A stretch of 64,000 nucleotides of DNA from Lichenicoccus sp965277665 (GCF_965277665.1 NZ_OZ255835.1:3410001-3474000); one strand, 5' to 3'; counted from the first letter of the stretch, positions 7,683 through 16,047 are shown. Translations and numbers: made by a program. The notes: generated from the sequence alone by a model not told the origin.

Positions 7683-8348
7683 ATGCTGGACTGCATGTTC
7701 AACCCCGATTCTTTGCCAGTACTTGCGCTGTCGCATGGATTGCAGACCCACGGATCCCGCCTGGTGCTGGCAAGCGGATCGCTGGCCCGTGCCGCGCTGC
7801 TGCGCAGCGCCGGCATTGTCATGGATGTGCTTCCCTCGTCAGTCGATGAAGCCGCAATCAAGCACGAGGCCCGGTCGGCGCATCGCACGCCGGAAGCGAC
7901 GGCGCTGCTGCTTGCCGTCGCCAAGGCGCGTCAGGTGGCCGCATCGCACTCCGACACGCTGGTCATCGGCGCCGACCAGGTGCTGGTCAGCGAGCAGCGC
8001 TGGTTCGATAAGCCGGCGGACATGGGACAGGCACGATCGCACCTGCTGGCGCTGCGCGGCAGGAGACACGTCCTGCATACGGCCGCGTGCGTGCAGTGCA
8101 ACGACAGGCTGATCTGGTCGCACGTCGCGCGACCCGCTTTGACAATGCGCGACTTCTCGGATGCCACTCTTGACGCCTACCTCGACCTGGAAGGTGACAG
8201 GCTGCTGGCCAGCGTGGGCGCCTACCGGGTGGAGGGTCCCGGTATCCATCTTTTCGATCGCATCGAAGGCGAGCATGCCGCAATACTGGGTTTGCCGATG
8301 CTTGCGCTGCTCGCTTGGCTGCGCGAGCAGGGCGTGCTGCTCGCGTGA
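7683..8348 (+). CDS. maf: Maf-like nucleotide pyrophosphatase
   Basis: Maf-family enzymes hydrolyse nucleoside triphosphates, often modified or non-canonical ones, to monophosphates. Family features are LVLASGSLARAALLRSAG near the start, the acidic catalytic stretch TLVIGADQVL, the W-F-DKP stretch, GRRHVLHTA, and SVGAYRVEGPGIHLFDRIEGEHAAILGLPML at the end. I chose the ATG at 7683 (221 residues). A further ATG at 7695 is possible, and the longer frame opening with GTG at 7590 would run into the origin-like boxes. maf next to hemE agrees with an origin-flanking arrangement. Confidence 0.88.
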   Translation: MLDCMFNPDSLPVLALSHGLQTHGSRLVLASGSLARAALLRSAGIVMDVLPSSVDEAAIKHEARSAHRTPEATALLLAVAKARQVAASHSDTLVIGADQVLVSEQRWFDKPADMGQARSHLLALRGRRHVLHTAACVQCNDRLIWSHVARPALTMRDFSDATLDAYLDLEGDRLLASVGAYRVEGPGIHLFDRIEGEHAAILGLPMLALLAWLREQGVLLA

Positions 8349-8428
8349 TCAGACTTGCCTCCCGGCGTCGCCCGGACTATATCGCCGCGACCCAAGCGTC
8401 TTCCCGAAGGAAGGTTGACCGGAATACC

Positions 8429-8504
8429 GGGGCCATAGCTCAGTTGGGAGAGCGCCTGAATGGCATTCAGGAGGTCGGCGGTTCGAACCCGCCTGGCTCC
8501 ACCA
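8429..8504 (+). tRNA. tRNA-Ala (anticodon GGC)
   Basis: The acceptor strands GGGGCCA and TGGCTCC pair with one G-T wobble, then the A discriminator and an encoded CCA. The anticodon stem CCTGA/TCAGG encloses ATGGCAT, giving anticodon GGC (alanine GCC codon). The D-arm AGCTCAGTTGGGAGAGC and the T-arm GGTTCGAACCC are canonical. Nothing else supportable is seen in 8505-8677. Confidence 0.98.
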
Positions 8505-8677
8505 CCTTCATGACGCAAACGGCTGCGCAGGCTGCCCGACACGGTAGCACCACAGTTCGCGACGGGGCCGAATCGATCCAGTAGTTCCGAGCGGTCGCCA
8601 GCCTGCGCTCGATCAGGGGCGCCCTACGACTGGGCCAGGTCTGCTGTCGCAGAGACGTATTCCCCGGAGATCACGAG

Positions 8678-8989
8678 ATGACCAGCATAACCACGCCGTT
8701 CACTGTCATTGCAGAACTGGAGGTGGCTCCGGAGCTCAAGGCCGAGTTCCTCGAGATCTGCCGCATGGACGGCGCAGGGTCCGTGACGAACGAGCCCGGC
8801 TGCCGCCAGTTCGATACGCTGACCTCCGAAGAGACGCCGAACGCCGTCATTCTGTACGAGGTCTATGACGATCGGGCCGCCTTCGACCACCATCTCACCA
8901 CGCCGCACTACAAGGTGTTTGCCGCCGCCGTCGAGAAGCTGGGCGTGCAGACGCGGCTGGTACGCTTCCTCGCCCGCGCCCACCCCTGA
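8678..8989 (+). CDS. Antibiotic biosynthesis monooxygenase (ABM/YgiN-like) domain protein
   Basis: A single ABM ferredoxin-like fold domain of 103 residues. Signatures are the opening strand PFTVIAELEVAPE, the stretch EPGCRQFDTL near residue 40, and VILYEVYDDRAAFDHHLTTPHYKVFAAAVEKL near the end, typical of putative quinol monooxygenases. Members act as small cofactor-free oxygenases or binding proteins. The substrate here is unknown. A GGAG ribosome-binding site lies 8 bases before the ATG. The next gene follows by 7 bp, suggesting co-transcription. Confidence 0.85.
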   Translation: MTSITTPFTVIAELEVAPELKAEFLEICRMDGAGSVTNEPGCRQFDTLTSEETPNAVILYEVYDDRAAFDHHLTTPHYKVFAAAVEKLGVQTRLVRFLARAHP

Positions 8990-8996
8990 CACGCCG

Positions 8997-9335
8997 GTGG
9001 CAAGGAAGCGCAAAGCGGCTGTGGCCGAGGTCACCACGCGGCCCACGCCCTGGCTCGATGTCCTCGTCGTCTGCCGCAAATGCAGCCGCAAGCTGAAAGG
9101 CGGCTTTGGCGACAAAGGCCGCGACGACCTGCGCCGCGCGCTGCGGGACGGATTGCGTGCCATCGGTCGTCGCCGCCAGACCCGGATCATCGAGACCGGG
9201 TGCTTCGGGATCTGTCCGAAGGGCGGCGTGGTGGCTCTGCGCGGCTCCGAGCCGCAGCGCATCCTGATCGTACCCGAGGGACAGTCGACCAAGGCGATGC
9301 TCGCGGCTTTCGGCTTCACGGTTCAGCCGGAGTGA
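8997..9335 (+). CDS. Thioredoxin-like (2Fe-2S) ferredoxin domain protein
   Basis: A short protein (112 residues from the GTG at 8997) with the four-cysteine pattern of thioredoxin-fold [2Fe-2S] ferredoxins: CRKCSRKL near residue 25 and TGCFGICPKGG near residue 70. The lysine-rich linker GGFGDKGRDDLRRALR between them is usual for this group. Such proteins transfer electrons or act as accessory Fe-S carriers; the partner is not identifiable here. The frame can extend upstream into the preceding gene, but the GTG just after its stop is the best start. Confidence 0.8.
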   Translation: MARKRKAAVAEVTTRPTPWLDVLVVCRKCSRKLKGGFGDKGRDDLRRALRDGLRAIGRRRQTRIIETGCFGICPKGGVVALRGSEPQRILIVPEGQSTKAMLAAFGFTVQPE

Positions 9336-9513
9336 AGCCGAACACTTCGCCGTAGAACGCAAGCTCCAGGTGCAGCAGCCGACGCGGCGCCTCAGCGTCG
9401 TGATGCATCATCACCGGCCTTCTCCTGCGCATGCGGTTCGGCTTGACATGGCCTCCCCGAGGCGGTTCCTGCAACAGCGCGACGGGTTGGCTGTCGTTCG
9501 TCGGGCGGGAACG

Positions 9514-10149
9514 ATGTTTCTTCTCCACCATCTCGACCACCTGCTGCAGCATTACGGCTATGGCGTGATCGGGCTGATCGTCATGCTGGAAAGCATGGGC
9601 GCGCCGCTTCCCGGCGAAAGCCTGATCATCGGCACCGCGATCTACTGCGCGACGACCCACCGGCTGGATATCGTCTGGGTGGTGATCACTGCCATCGCCG
9701 GCGCCATCATGGGCGATAATTTCGGCTACCTGATCGGCCACTCCCTCGGCTTCCGGGCGCTGGCCCGTTACGGCAGGCATATCGGCCTCAACGACCGGCG
9801 CCTGAAGCTCGGCCGCTACCTGTTTCGCATGCATGGCGGCAAGGTGGTGTTCTTCGGCCGCTTCATCGCCATCCTGCGCACCTTTGCCGCTCTGCTCGCC
9901 GGCGCCAACCGCATGCCCTGGCACAGCTTCCTGCTCTGGAACGCGCTCGGCGGCATCGGCTGGGCCAGCGGCTACGGGTTCGCGGCCTACTTCCTTGGCC
10001 GCCAGGTGCTGCGCATCTCGGGACCGCTTGGCATCGCCGTCGGGATCGTCGCGGCCATCGTCGTGGTCGCGGCGCTGGTGTTCCTCAAGCGCAACGAGGC
10101 CCGGCTGACGCACGATGCCGAGCGGGCGGCCAACGCCCAGGAAGCATGA
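9514..10149 (+). CDS. DedA family membrane protein
   Basis: DedA proteins are inner-membrane proteins implicated in undecaprenyl phosphate or lipid flipping and envelope homeostasis. The family motif is present: LESMGAPLPGESLIIG near residue 25 and FFGRFIAILRTFAALLAGANRMPW near residue 120. The G-D-N-GYLIG segment lies between. Five or so hydrophobic segments are visible. The start at 9514 puts the first helix at the N-terminus as expected; the longer frame upstream (from 9370) adds an arginine-rich, non-membrane extension. The stop overlaps the next methyltransferase start by 4 bp (ATGA). Confidence 0.9.
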   Translation: MFLLHHLDHLLQHYGYGVIGLIVMLESMGAPLPGESLIIGTAIYCATTHRLDIVWVVITAIAGAIMGDNFGYLIGHSLGFRALARYGRHIGLNDRRLKLGRYLFRMHGGKVVFFGRFIAILRTFAALLAGANRMPWHSFLLWNALGGIGWASGYGFAAYFLGRQVLRISGPLGIAVGIVAAIVVVAALVFLKRNEARLTHDAERAANAQEA

Positions 10150-10946
10150 ATGCAGGACGCCTGATGCGGACAACGCCGGACCGGCGACCCCTGTCGGGCG
10201 TCGCACTGCGCGAGGCGAATCGTCGCTTCTACGACACGCTCTGGTCCGACGCCCGGCTGGTGGCACCGGAGCGCTTTAATTCCTGGCCTTTAGTTGCGGA
10301 CCTGGCGGCTCGCGCGACGCGCCGGCTCGAGATCGCCCCCGGCCTGCGGCCACGGCTGCCGATCGCCGGCACCAGCTTCGTCGATCTCAGCCTGCCGCCG
10401 CTGCGACACTTGCGCGCCGCCGGTGGCCATGTCGCCTGCGGCCTCGTCACCGACCTGCCGATGGCCACCGGCGCATTCGACCTGATCTGCGCGCTCGACA
10501 TCGTCGAGCATGTGGATGACGACGCGGCTGCCTTCGCCGAACTGTCGCGAGTCGCGGCGCCGGGTGCGGCCCTGCTGCTGTCGGTGCCGCTGCATCCCGA
10601 GGCCTGGACGCCGTTCGACGACATGGTCGGCCATCATCGGCGCTACGAACCGGTCCGGCTGTTGCAGCAACTCGCTGGCGCGCGGCTCGAGGTCCGGCAG
10701 AGTGCGATCTTCGGAATGCAGCCGCGCAATCCGCGGCTGGTCGGCTTCGGCATGCGTTATCTCGAACGCCACCGATCGCGCGCGATGTGGTGGTACAACC
10801 GCATCTTCATGCCGCTTGGGCTGTGCCTTGCGAAACCTCTGCATCTGGTCGACGGACTTGTCGAGCTCCCCGGCGTCGATACGGTGCTGCTGGTCTGCCG
10901 CAGGATGGACCGGGATGGCGAAAGCGCGCCGGCCATCTCGACGTAG
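10146..10946 (+). CDS. Class I SAM-dependent methyltransferase
   Basis: A 266-residue protein with a Rossmann methyltransferase core: RRLEIAPGLRPRLP (degenerate glycine motif), then LICALDIVEHVDDDAAAFAELSRV, the typical post-motif II Asp/Glu-His stretch, and PGAALLLSVPLHPE. The C-terminal part MWWYNRIFMPLGLCLAKPL is amphipathic and could touch the membrane. It is coupled to the dedA-like gene by a 4-bp overlap, hinting at a lipid or polyprenol substrate; this is inference only. Substrate unknown. Confidence 0.82.
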   Translation: MNAGRLMRTTPDRRPLSGVALREANRRFYDTLWSDARLVAPERFNSWPLVADLAARATRRLEIAPGLRPRLPIAGTSFVDLSLPPLRHLRAAGGHVACGLVTDLPMATGAFDLICALDIVEHVDDDAAAFAELSRVAAPGAALLLSVPLHPEAWTPFDDMVGHHRRYEPVRLLQQLAGARLEVRQSAIFGMQPRNPRLVGFGMRYLERHRSRAMWWYNRIFMPLGLCLAKPLHLVDGLVELPGVDTVLLVCRRMDRDGESAPAIST

Positions 10947-10993
10947 AGCCGGCCCGGCCCCATCTGCCGACGGAACCCACGGAGACAAGCCGA

Positions 10994-12055
10994 ATGCCGC
11001 ATACTGCCCTCGTAGTCGGAGCCAGCGGCATCGTTGGCGCAACGCTCGCCCGGCATATCGCAGACCAGGGTTGGGTTGTGCACGGCCTCGCACGCCGCCC
11101 ACGCACCGACATCGACGGTGTCATTCCGCTCGCCGCCGACCTGCTGCAGCCCGGGGCGCTGCATTCCGCCGTGGCACATGTCAGGCCGACGCACGTGTTC
11201 TTCAGTACCTGGATGCGCCAGGCCACCGAAGCGGAGAACTGCGCCGTCAACGGCGCCCTGGTCCGCAACCTCCTCGGGGCCCTCGCCGATGTTCCGTTGC
11301 AGCACGTGGCCCTGGTGACCGGGCTCAAGCACTATCTCGGGCCGTTCGAGTCCTACGGGCAGGGCGCACTGCCGCCGACGCCGTTCCGCGAGGAGCAGGG
11401 GCGGTTGCCTGTCCTGAACTTCTACTACGTGCAGGAGGACGCGGTCTTCGAGGCTGCCGACAAGCGCGGCTTCGGCTGGAGCGTGCACCGGCCGCACACC
11501 ATCATCGGCTATGCGCTCGGCAATGCGATGAACATGGGCGTGACGCTGGCGGTCTATGCGAGCCTGTGCCGCGAACTCGGCCGGCCGTTCCTGTTTCCGG
11601 GCTCTGCGGCGCAATGGAACGGCCTGACCGACATGACCGATGCGCGCCTGCTGGCTCGTCACCTCGAATGGGCTTCGACGTGTGCCGCCGGACGCAACCA
11701 GGACTTCAACGTGGTCAACGGCGACATCTTCCGCTGGAACTGGATGTGGCAGCGTCTCGCCGAGTATTTCGGCGTCGAGCCGGCGCCGTATCCGGACCAG
11801 CCGGCGCCGCTCGAAACCCAGATGCAGCACGATGCCGAAGCCTGGTCGCAAATCGCCGCCCGGCGCGGCCTGGTCGAGCCTGTACTCGACCGGCTGGTGT
11901 CGCCTTGGCACACGGACGCCGATCTCGGGCGCCCATTCGAGGTTGTCACCGACATGAGCAAGAGCCGCCGACTGGGCTTTCTCGACTACCAGCCGACGCT
12001 CGACTCGTTCTTCGATTTGTTCACCACCTTGAAGGCCAACCGCGTCATTCCCTGA
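10994..12055 (+). CDS. NAD-dependent epimerase/short-chain dehydrogenase, PRISE-like
   Basis: An extended SDR of 353 residues. The glycine motif GASGIVGATLA lies at the N-terminus. Downstream, NFYYVQEDAVF carries the Tyr of the PRISE (progesterone 5-beta-reductase/iridoid synthase-like) NFYYxxED signature, and VHRPHTIIGYALGNAMN follows. These bacterial homologues reduce activated C=C bonds of enones; the natural substrate is not known. The start at 10994 places the nucleotide-binding strand at the N-terminus; the frame is open upstream but overlaps the preceding gene. It stands 47 bp after the methyltransferase. Confidence 0.82.
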   Translation: MPHTALVVGASGIVGATLARHIADQGWVVHGLARRPRTDIDGVIPLAADLLQPGALHSAVAHVRPTHVFFSTWMRQATEAENCAVNGALVRNLLGALADVPLQHVALVTGLKHYLGPFESYGQGALPPTPFREEQGRLPVLNFYYVQEDAVFEAADKRGFGWSVHRPHTIIGYALGNAMNMGVTLAVYASLCRELGRPFLFPGSAAQWNGLTDMTDARLLARHLEWASTCAAGRNQDFNVVNGDIFRWNWMWQRLAEYFGVEPAPYPDQPAPLETQMQHDAEAWSQIAARRGLVEPVLDRLVSPWHTDADLGRPFEVVTDMSKSRRLGFLDYQPTLDSFFDLFTTLKANRVIP

Positions 12056-12064
12056 TCCCCCAGG

Positions 12065-12094
12065 CCTTGATGCAGGGGGCCTTGATGCAGGGGG
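12065..12094. repeat. 15-bp perfect tandem duplication
   Basis: Two adjacent copies of CCTTGATGCAGGGGG lie just after the stop of the PRISE-like gene. It is one of several short tandem duplications in this window. Confidence 0.9.
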
Positions 12095-12099
12095 ACAGG

Positions 12100-12561
12100 T
12101 CAGTTCCGGCTTGATCTTTCGCCGGGCGAGGCATGGATGCAGATCTGTCCGTGCCCGCCCTGCAGGATCGGTGTCTCGAAGCCGGCCTGCAGCAGCTCCC
12201 TGGTCGCGCTGCCGATGAAGTCGCGCTCGCCGCCCGGCACCGCAATCACGATTCGGCCATGCTGGTCGAGCGCCCACGCCGCCTGTCTGACCACACGCCC
12301 AAGGGTGACCAGCGTCACATGCGGCGCCAGGACGAGGTCCGCCATACGGGCGTCGCAACTCGCATCCGGCAGTCGCGCCTCGGCGTTGCGGCATTCGGTA
12401 TGCATCAACGCGCAGAGTGTCTCGGACGCAGCCGCGCCGAGTACGAGAACGCGGAGGCCGTCCAGGTCGGAACTCTCCCCGAGCAGTGCGGTCGCCGTCG
12501 ACCGGGAGTCCAGAATCGCGCGCGCATAGCGAAGTCGACGATCGCGAAGTGTCTCGCCCAT
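12100..12561 (-). CDS. Hypothetical protein, possible degenerate Rossmann methyltransferase
   Basis: I do not recognise this 153-residue protein. From the ATG at 12561 there is a good ribosome-binding site (GGAGAGAG). It begins METL-type (MGETLRDRRLRYARAIL). The middle, LRVLVLGAAASETLCAL followed by alternating strand/helix-like stretches (ADLVLAPHVTLVTLGRVVRQAAWALDQHGRIVIAVPG), resembles a Rossmann-type fold without a clear SAM motif. The end is HGQICIHASPGE. It stands alone between convergent and codirectional neighbours. Function unknown. Confidence 0.6.
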   Translation of the reverse strand: MGETLRDRRLRYARAILDSRSTATALLGESSDLDGLRVLVLGAAASETLCALMHTECRNAEARLPDASCDARMADLVLAPHVTLVTLGRVVRQAAWALDQHGRIVIAVPGGERDFIGSATRELLQAGFETPILQGGHGQICIHASPGERSSRN

Positions 12562-12729
12562 GTATCTCTCTCCATCGCGGCGTATCGTATCGCCGGTGCA
12601 GAAAGAGTTAGATCCCGGGCCATAAAAGATCGATGCGGATCTACGGCCCGCGCATAAAGCCGGCCTAACAGGCTGCGGAGAAGCCACCAGCGCTTGGCGA
12701 CGCTGCGGGCGCACGCCGCAGGAGGCCTG

Positions 12730-13608
12730 CTACTGCTGGCGCCCGTTCGCGGTCTCCGGGCCCTTCATTAGGCCAAGCTGCCTGCCGATCAATCGGTCCA
12801 CGACGCGGCGAGGCAGCGTCGTGGGCAGGATCCAGTTCAGCAACTTGCCCGGAACCGGCGCGTAGCGTGCTCGGGGTTTGGCGGTCGTGAGCGCCGTCCT
12901 TACGACCTCGCCGATGCGCTCAGGCGCCAGCACTTTGCGTCCATCCTTTATCATGTAGTCGGTGAACGCGCGGAAAGGCCGTTCCCAAATCGTTCCGGCG
13001 AGATGGGCGGATGGCACTGCTTCCGACTTGTCCCAGATCGGTGTTGCGACAGAACCGGGTCCGATGATGACCACATCGATGCCGACCAGTTGCAGTTCCC
13101 GGCGGAGGCTGTCGGAGAAGCCCTCCACGCCATGCTTGGCAGCGGCGTAGGCGCCCAGGAAGGGTGGCCCGATCCTGCCGCCGACCGAGCTCATGTTGAC
13201 GATCCGCCCCTTGGGTCCTGTAAGGGCCGGGTCTGCGCCGAGCAGCGGTGCGAAAGCCCGCGTGACGGCAAACATCCCGACCAGGTTGACCTCGATCTGC
13301 TTGCGGAAGTTGGCAACGGTCTGGACAAGCAGAGGGTCGGATAAGGCGATGCCTGCGTTGTTCACCAGTCCGTCCAGGGTTCGGCCGGCCAATCGTGCCC
13401 GGACCGCGACCGATGCCGCGATGACGGCGGCATCGTCCGCAACGTCGAAAACGAGCGGGACGAACGCCTCGCCAAGCTCAGCCTGGAGCGCCTGAGCGTC
13501 CACATCCTTCCGTACGCTGCCGAAAACCCGCCAGCCGCTTTTGACCATCAGCAAGGCGATGCTCTTGCCGATGCCGCTGGAGACACCTGTTACAACGACA
13601 GTCTGCAT
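12730..13608 (-). CDS. Short-chain dehydrogenase/reductase
   Basis: A classical SDR. TGVSSGIGKSIA (cofactor motif) is near the N-terminus, NNAG near residue 87, MSSVGGRIG with the catalytic Ser near residue 140, and YAAAKHG with the catalytic Tyr and Lys near residue 155. The 292-residue length includes a C-terminal extension (LNWILPTTLPRRVVDRLIGRQLG) seen in membrane-associated or lipid-acting SDRs. The ATG at 13608 is chosen because upstream sequence is the regulatory region shared with the divergent TetR gene. Two TetR-type palindromes lie between them, so this is the probable regulated gene. Confidence 0.88.
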   Translation of the reverse strand: MQTVVVTGVSSGIGKSIALLMVKSGWRVFGSVRKDVDAQALQAELGEAFVPLVFDVADDAAVIAASVAVRARLAGRTLDGLVNNAGIALSDPLLVQTVANFRKQIEVNLVGMFAVTRAFAPLLGADPALTGPKGRIVNMSSVGGRIGPPFLGAYAAAKHGVEGFSDSLRRELQLVGIDVVIIGPGSVATPIWDKSEAVPSAHLAGTIWERPFRAFTDYMIKDGRKVLAPERIGEVVRTALTTAKPRARYAPVPGKLLNWILPTTLPRRVVDRLIGRQLGLMKGPETANGRQQ

Positions 13609-13623
13609 ACCCAAGATCCTCTT

Positions 13624-13638
13624 GTTGACAGCGTCAAC
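13624..13638. promoter_or_regulatory. TetR-type operator 1
   Basis: GTTGACAGCGTCAAC is a perfect palindrome with 6-bp arms and a 3-base spacer, 15 bp upstream of the SDR start. The same arms recur 27 bp away, so this is a pair of sites in the intergenic space of a divergent TetR/SDR pair. The TTGACA within it could double as a -35 element. Confidence 0.8.
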
Positions 13639-13650
13639 CTGGGCGGTGCG

Positions 13651-13665
13651 GTTGACGTTGTCAAC
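13651..13665. promoter_or_regulatory. TetR-type operator 2
   Basis: GTTGACGTTGTCAAC has the same GTTGAC/GTCAAC arms as operator 1 with a different central triplet. It ends 21 bp before the TetR start codon. Binding by the adjacent regulator is inferred from position and symmetry. Confidence 0.8.
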
Positions 13666-13686
13666 CTGAACGGTCAAGTTTCCCGC

Positions 13687-14277
13687 ATGGTCGAAAACAC
13701 CAAGCTGCGCCTTGTCGCGGTAGCGTCCGACTTGCTGGACGCCGGCGGGCAGGGCGCGGTCACGTTGCGGGCGGTTGCCGACATGGTGGGCGTGTCGCAT
13801 AACGCGCCGTACCGGCACTTCCGCGACCGCAGCGCCCTGCTGGCTGCAGTTGCGGAGCGGGACTTCGACGGGCTGAGACAAGCGTTCCAGGCAGAAGCCG
13901 GCAATCTGCAGGATGTCGGCCCGTCACTCGGGGGGGCAGCGAGGGTGCTGATCGCTTATGCGCGGGAACACCCGGCCCGGTACCGCCTGCTGTTCAGCGA
14001 CCCGGATTTGCCATCGGCAGGCGGCGCCATGGAGATCGCAGCAGTGGGTGCGTTCCAGGCCTTTGGCGCCATTGTCCAGCGGTGCCAGGCGGGCGGAAGC
14101 CTCCGACCGATTGAAACGACAAGGCTGACCGGGCTGATCTACGCCACGCTGCACGGCGCGATTGACCTCGAGCTCGGCGGCCGCGCCAGGGAAGCAAAAG
14201 GGTTGGGCAGTATCGAAGCGACCGTGGACCTGTTGCTCGACCTGCTTGCACAGGTCAAGCAGATCGTGAATATCTGA
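13687..14277 (+). CDS. TetR/AcrR family transcriptional regulator
   Basis: A 196-residue TetR-type repressor. The N-terminal helix-turn-helix is clear: LVAVASDLLDAGGQGAVTLRAVADMVGVSHNAPYRHFRDRSALL. The C-terminal part resembles the WHG-type ligand-binding domain (YAREHPARYRLLFSDPDLP, GLIYATLHGAIDLELGG). It is transcribed divergently from the SDR, with two matching palindromes between them, so autoregulation plus control of the SDR is likely. The ligand is unknown. Confidence 0.92.
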   Translation: MVENTKLRLVAVASDLLDAGGQGAVTLRAVADMVGVSHNAPYRHFRDRSALLAAVAERDFDGLRQAFQAEAGNLQDVGPSLGGAARVLIAYAREHPARYRLLFSDPDLPSAGGAMEIAAVGAFQAFGAIVQRCQAGGSLRPIETTRLTGLIYATLHGAIDLELGGRAREAKGLGSIEATVDLLLDLLAQVKQIVNI

Positions 14278-14408
14278 CAAATCCCGGTTTAACGCATGCC
14301 TACCGCCGAGTCCGGGGAACGAAGCTGCTCCGTGGCTATAGCAAATATAGCCTGACTGCGGCGGTATAAGCCCATCCCAAAGCTCGGATCGTGATTGGGG
14401 AGACATAG

Positions 14409-14792
14409 ATGGACGACCGCAATTCCGCAGCAGACGTCATCGCAATGCGACCGTTCGTGCCCGCCAAAGACTTTAATATCAGCCTGCAATTCTATACAGA
14501 TCTGGGTTTCATTACCTTTCGGCTTGGAGACGGGATGGCGTCTATGCACCTCGGCCCCTTCGCCTTCTTGCTTCAGTCTTATGATCGGGACGGCTTTGCC
14601 GAGCATTTCATGATGCACTTGCTTGTCAAAGACGTAGAGGCTTGGTGGGCACGCATTGCTGCTCTTGATCTTGCTGCCCGTTATGGCGTCGGCCCGCCGG
14701 CCGCGCCGACGCTCCAGCCATGGGGTCTCGTCGTTGCCTATGTGTGGGACCCGACAGGCGTGCTTTGGCACATCGCCGAGGAGCGCCGCTGA
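14409..14792 (+). CDS. VOC family (glyoxalase/bleomycin-resistance-like) protein
   Basis: A single-module VOC protein of 127 residues. FVPAKDFNISLQFYTDLGF near residue 16, LGPFAFLLQ and HLLVKDVEAWWARI in the middle, and VVAYVWDPTGVLWHIAEE at the end are the usual VOC elements. These act as metal-dependent lyases, dioxygenases or antibiotic-binding proteins. Loss of strict metal residues cannot be judged here. Base composition is slightly more AT-rich than the neighbours. Its substrate is unknown. Confidence 0.8.
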   Translation: MDDRNSAADVIAMRPFVPAKDFNISLQFYTDLGFITFRLGDGMASMHLGPFAFLLQSYDRDGFAEHFMMHLLVKDVEAWWARIAALDLAARYGVGPPAAPTLQPWGLVVAYVWDPTGVLWHIAEERR

Positions 14793-15105
14793 TTCAAGTG
14801 GCGGGGGTATGGTTCGGGGCGAGCCTGGCGTTGTATGCCGTCGGCAACCTGAATCGAACACTCGGGTACGCTTTTACCGGACCCCTAGCGGGCTGCGAAG
14901 AAGCAAGCGCAAGGGCTCCGCCCTTGACCCGCTGGGGCCCCGTCTTGGAGCAGTGGGGGCCCTAGACCCCGCTCCTCTAAAAGAAGGGATTTCAAGGCCT
15001 CGCCTTGATGGGCTTGAGCCGCGAAGCGGATCGAAGGGGGCAAAGCCCCTGGCCTGCTTTCGTTTCGTAGTGAATGCATAGTTCGCGGGTTTTTCCGCAG
15101 CGCGC
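14793..15105. repeat. Palindrome-rich intergenic repeat, copy 1
   Basis: This 313-bp gene-free gap holds a chain of small palindromes: AAGGGCTCCGCCCTT at 14911-14925, CAAGGCCTCGCCTTG at 14993-15007 and a GGGGCAAAGCCCC hairpin near 15047. The same chain, diverged, occurs at 53888-54020 between two unrelated genes. Shared words include CCCTTGACCCGC, CTCTAAA and CCTT(T)GATGGG. It looks like a dispersed, hairpin-forming intergenic repeat. It may also end transcription between the convergent VOC gene and etfA. Confidence 0.75.
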
Positions 15106-16047
15106 TCAGGCGGTCTTGGCGAGCTCCGCCTGCAACTCGGGAAGTGCCGCGAACAGGTCGGCGACCAGCCCGTAATCGGCAACCTGGAAGATCGGCGCCT
15201 CGGCATCCTTGTTGATGGCGACGATGACCTTGCTGTCCTTCATGCCGGCGAGATGCTGGATCGCGCCCGAGATGCCGATGGCGACATACAGTTCCGGCGC
15301 CACGATCTTGCCGGTCTGGCCGACCTGGTAGTCGTTCGGCACGTACCCGGCATCGACCGCCGCGCGCGACGCGCCGATCGCGGCCCCCAGGGCATCCGCG
15401 ATCGGCTCGATCAGCTTGAAGTTCTCGCCGTTCTGCATGCCGCGGCCGCCGGAGATCACCACCCGCGCCGAGGCCAGTTCCGGACGCTCGGATTTCGACA
15501 GTTCGGTCGAGACGAAACGCGAGATCGAAGCCGGCACCTCGCCTGCTTGCACATCCTCGATCGCTGCCCTGCCACCCTCGGCGGCAGCGGCATCGAAATT
15601 GGCGGCGCGCACGGTGATCAGCTTCTTCGCGTCCGCGGAGCGCACAGTTGCGAGCGCGTTGCCGGCATAGATCGGCCGCACGAAGGTCTCGGCGTCCATC
15701 ACGGCGACGATCTCGCTGATCGGCTGCACATCGAGCAGGCCGGCCGCGCGCGGGATCACGTTCTTGCCGGATGCGGTGGCGGCGGCCAGCACATGATCGT
15801 AGCCGGGTGCAAGCCGCACCAGCAGGGCCGCCAGCGGCTCCGCCAGCGCGCGGTCGTAGATTTCGGCATCGGCGCGCAGCACGCGGCCGACCCCGGCGAT
15901 CTTCGATGCCGCCTCGGCAACACCGCCGATCCCGGTGCCGGTCACCAGCACGTGCACATCGCCCAGCGCCGCGGCGGCGGTGACGGCGGAACGCGAGGCC
16001 GGCGTGATGTGGCCGTCCACATGGTCGAGCAGGACGAGAGCGGTCAT
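15106..16047 (-). CDS. etfA: Electron transfer flavoprotein, alpha subunit
   Basis: EtfA binds FAD and, with EtfB, carries electrons from acyl-CoA and other dehydrogenases to ETF-ubiquinone oxidoreductase. The 313-residue sequence has the FAD-binding C-terminal domain: RVVISGGRGMQNGENFKL, ASRAAVDAGYVPNDYQVGQTGKIVAPELYVAIGISGAIQHLAGM and VIVAINKDAEAPIFQVADYGLVADLF. The start lies 2 bp after the etfB stop. Gene order ETF-QO, etfB, etfA on the minus strand indicates one operon. Confidence 0.97.
   Translation of the reverse strand: MTALVLLDHVDGHITPASRSAVTAAAALGDVHVLVTGTGIGGVAEAASKIAGVGRVLRADAEIYDRALAEPLAALLVRLAPGYDHVLAAATASGKNVIPRAAGLLDVQPISEIVAVMDAETFVRPIYAGNALATVRSADAKKLITVRAANFDAAAAEGGRAAIEDVQAGEVPASISRFVSTELSKSERPELASARVVISGGRGMQNGENFKLIEPIADALGAAIGASRAAVDAGYVPNDYQVGQTGKIVAPELYVAIGISGAIQHLAGMKDSKVIVAINKDAEAPIFQVADYGLVADLFAALPELQAELAKTA

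Noticed and set aside
8315..8584. Open frame of 89 codons over the tRNA-Ala gene
   Set aside because: It contains the translated-tRNA string GAIAQLGERLNGIQEVGGSN, a well-known artefact of reading through tRNA genes.
9316..10266. 316-codon minus-strand frame opposite dedA
   Set aside because: Composition is His/Gln/Asp/Arg-rich and it lies wholly antisense to a convincing DedA gene.
14656..15081. Open frame of 141 codons across the end of the VOC gene and the palindrome-rich repeat
   Set aside because: It lies in another frame of the VOC gene and then runs through repeat palindromes; there is no domain and no ribosome-binding site.
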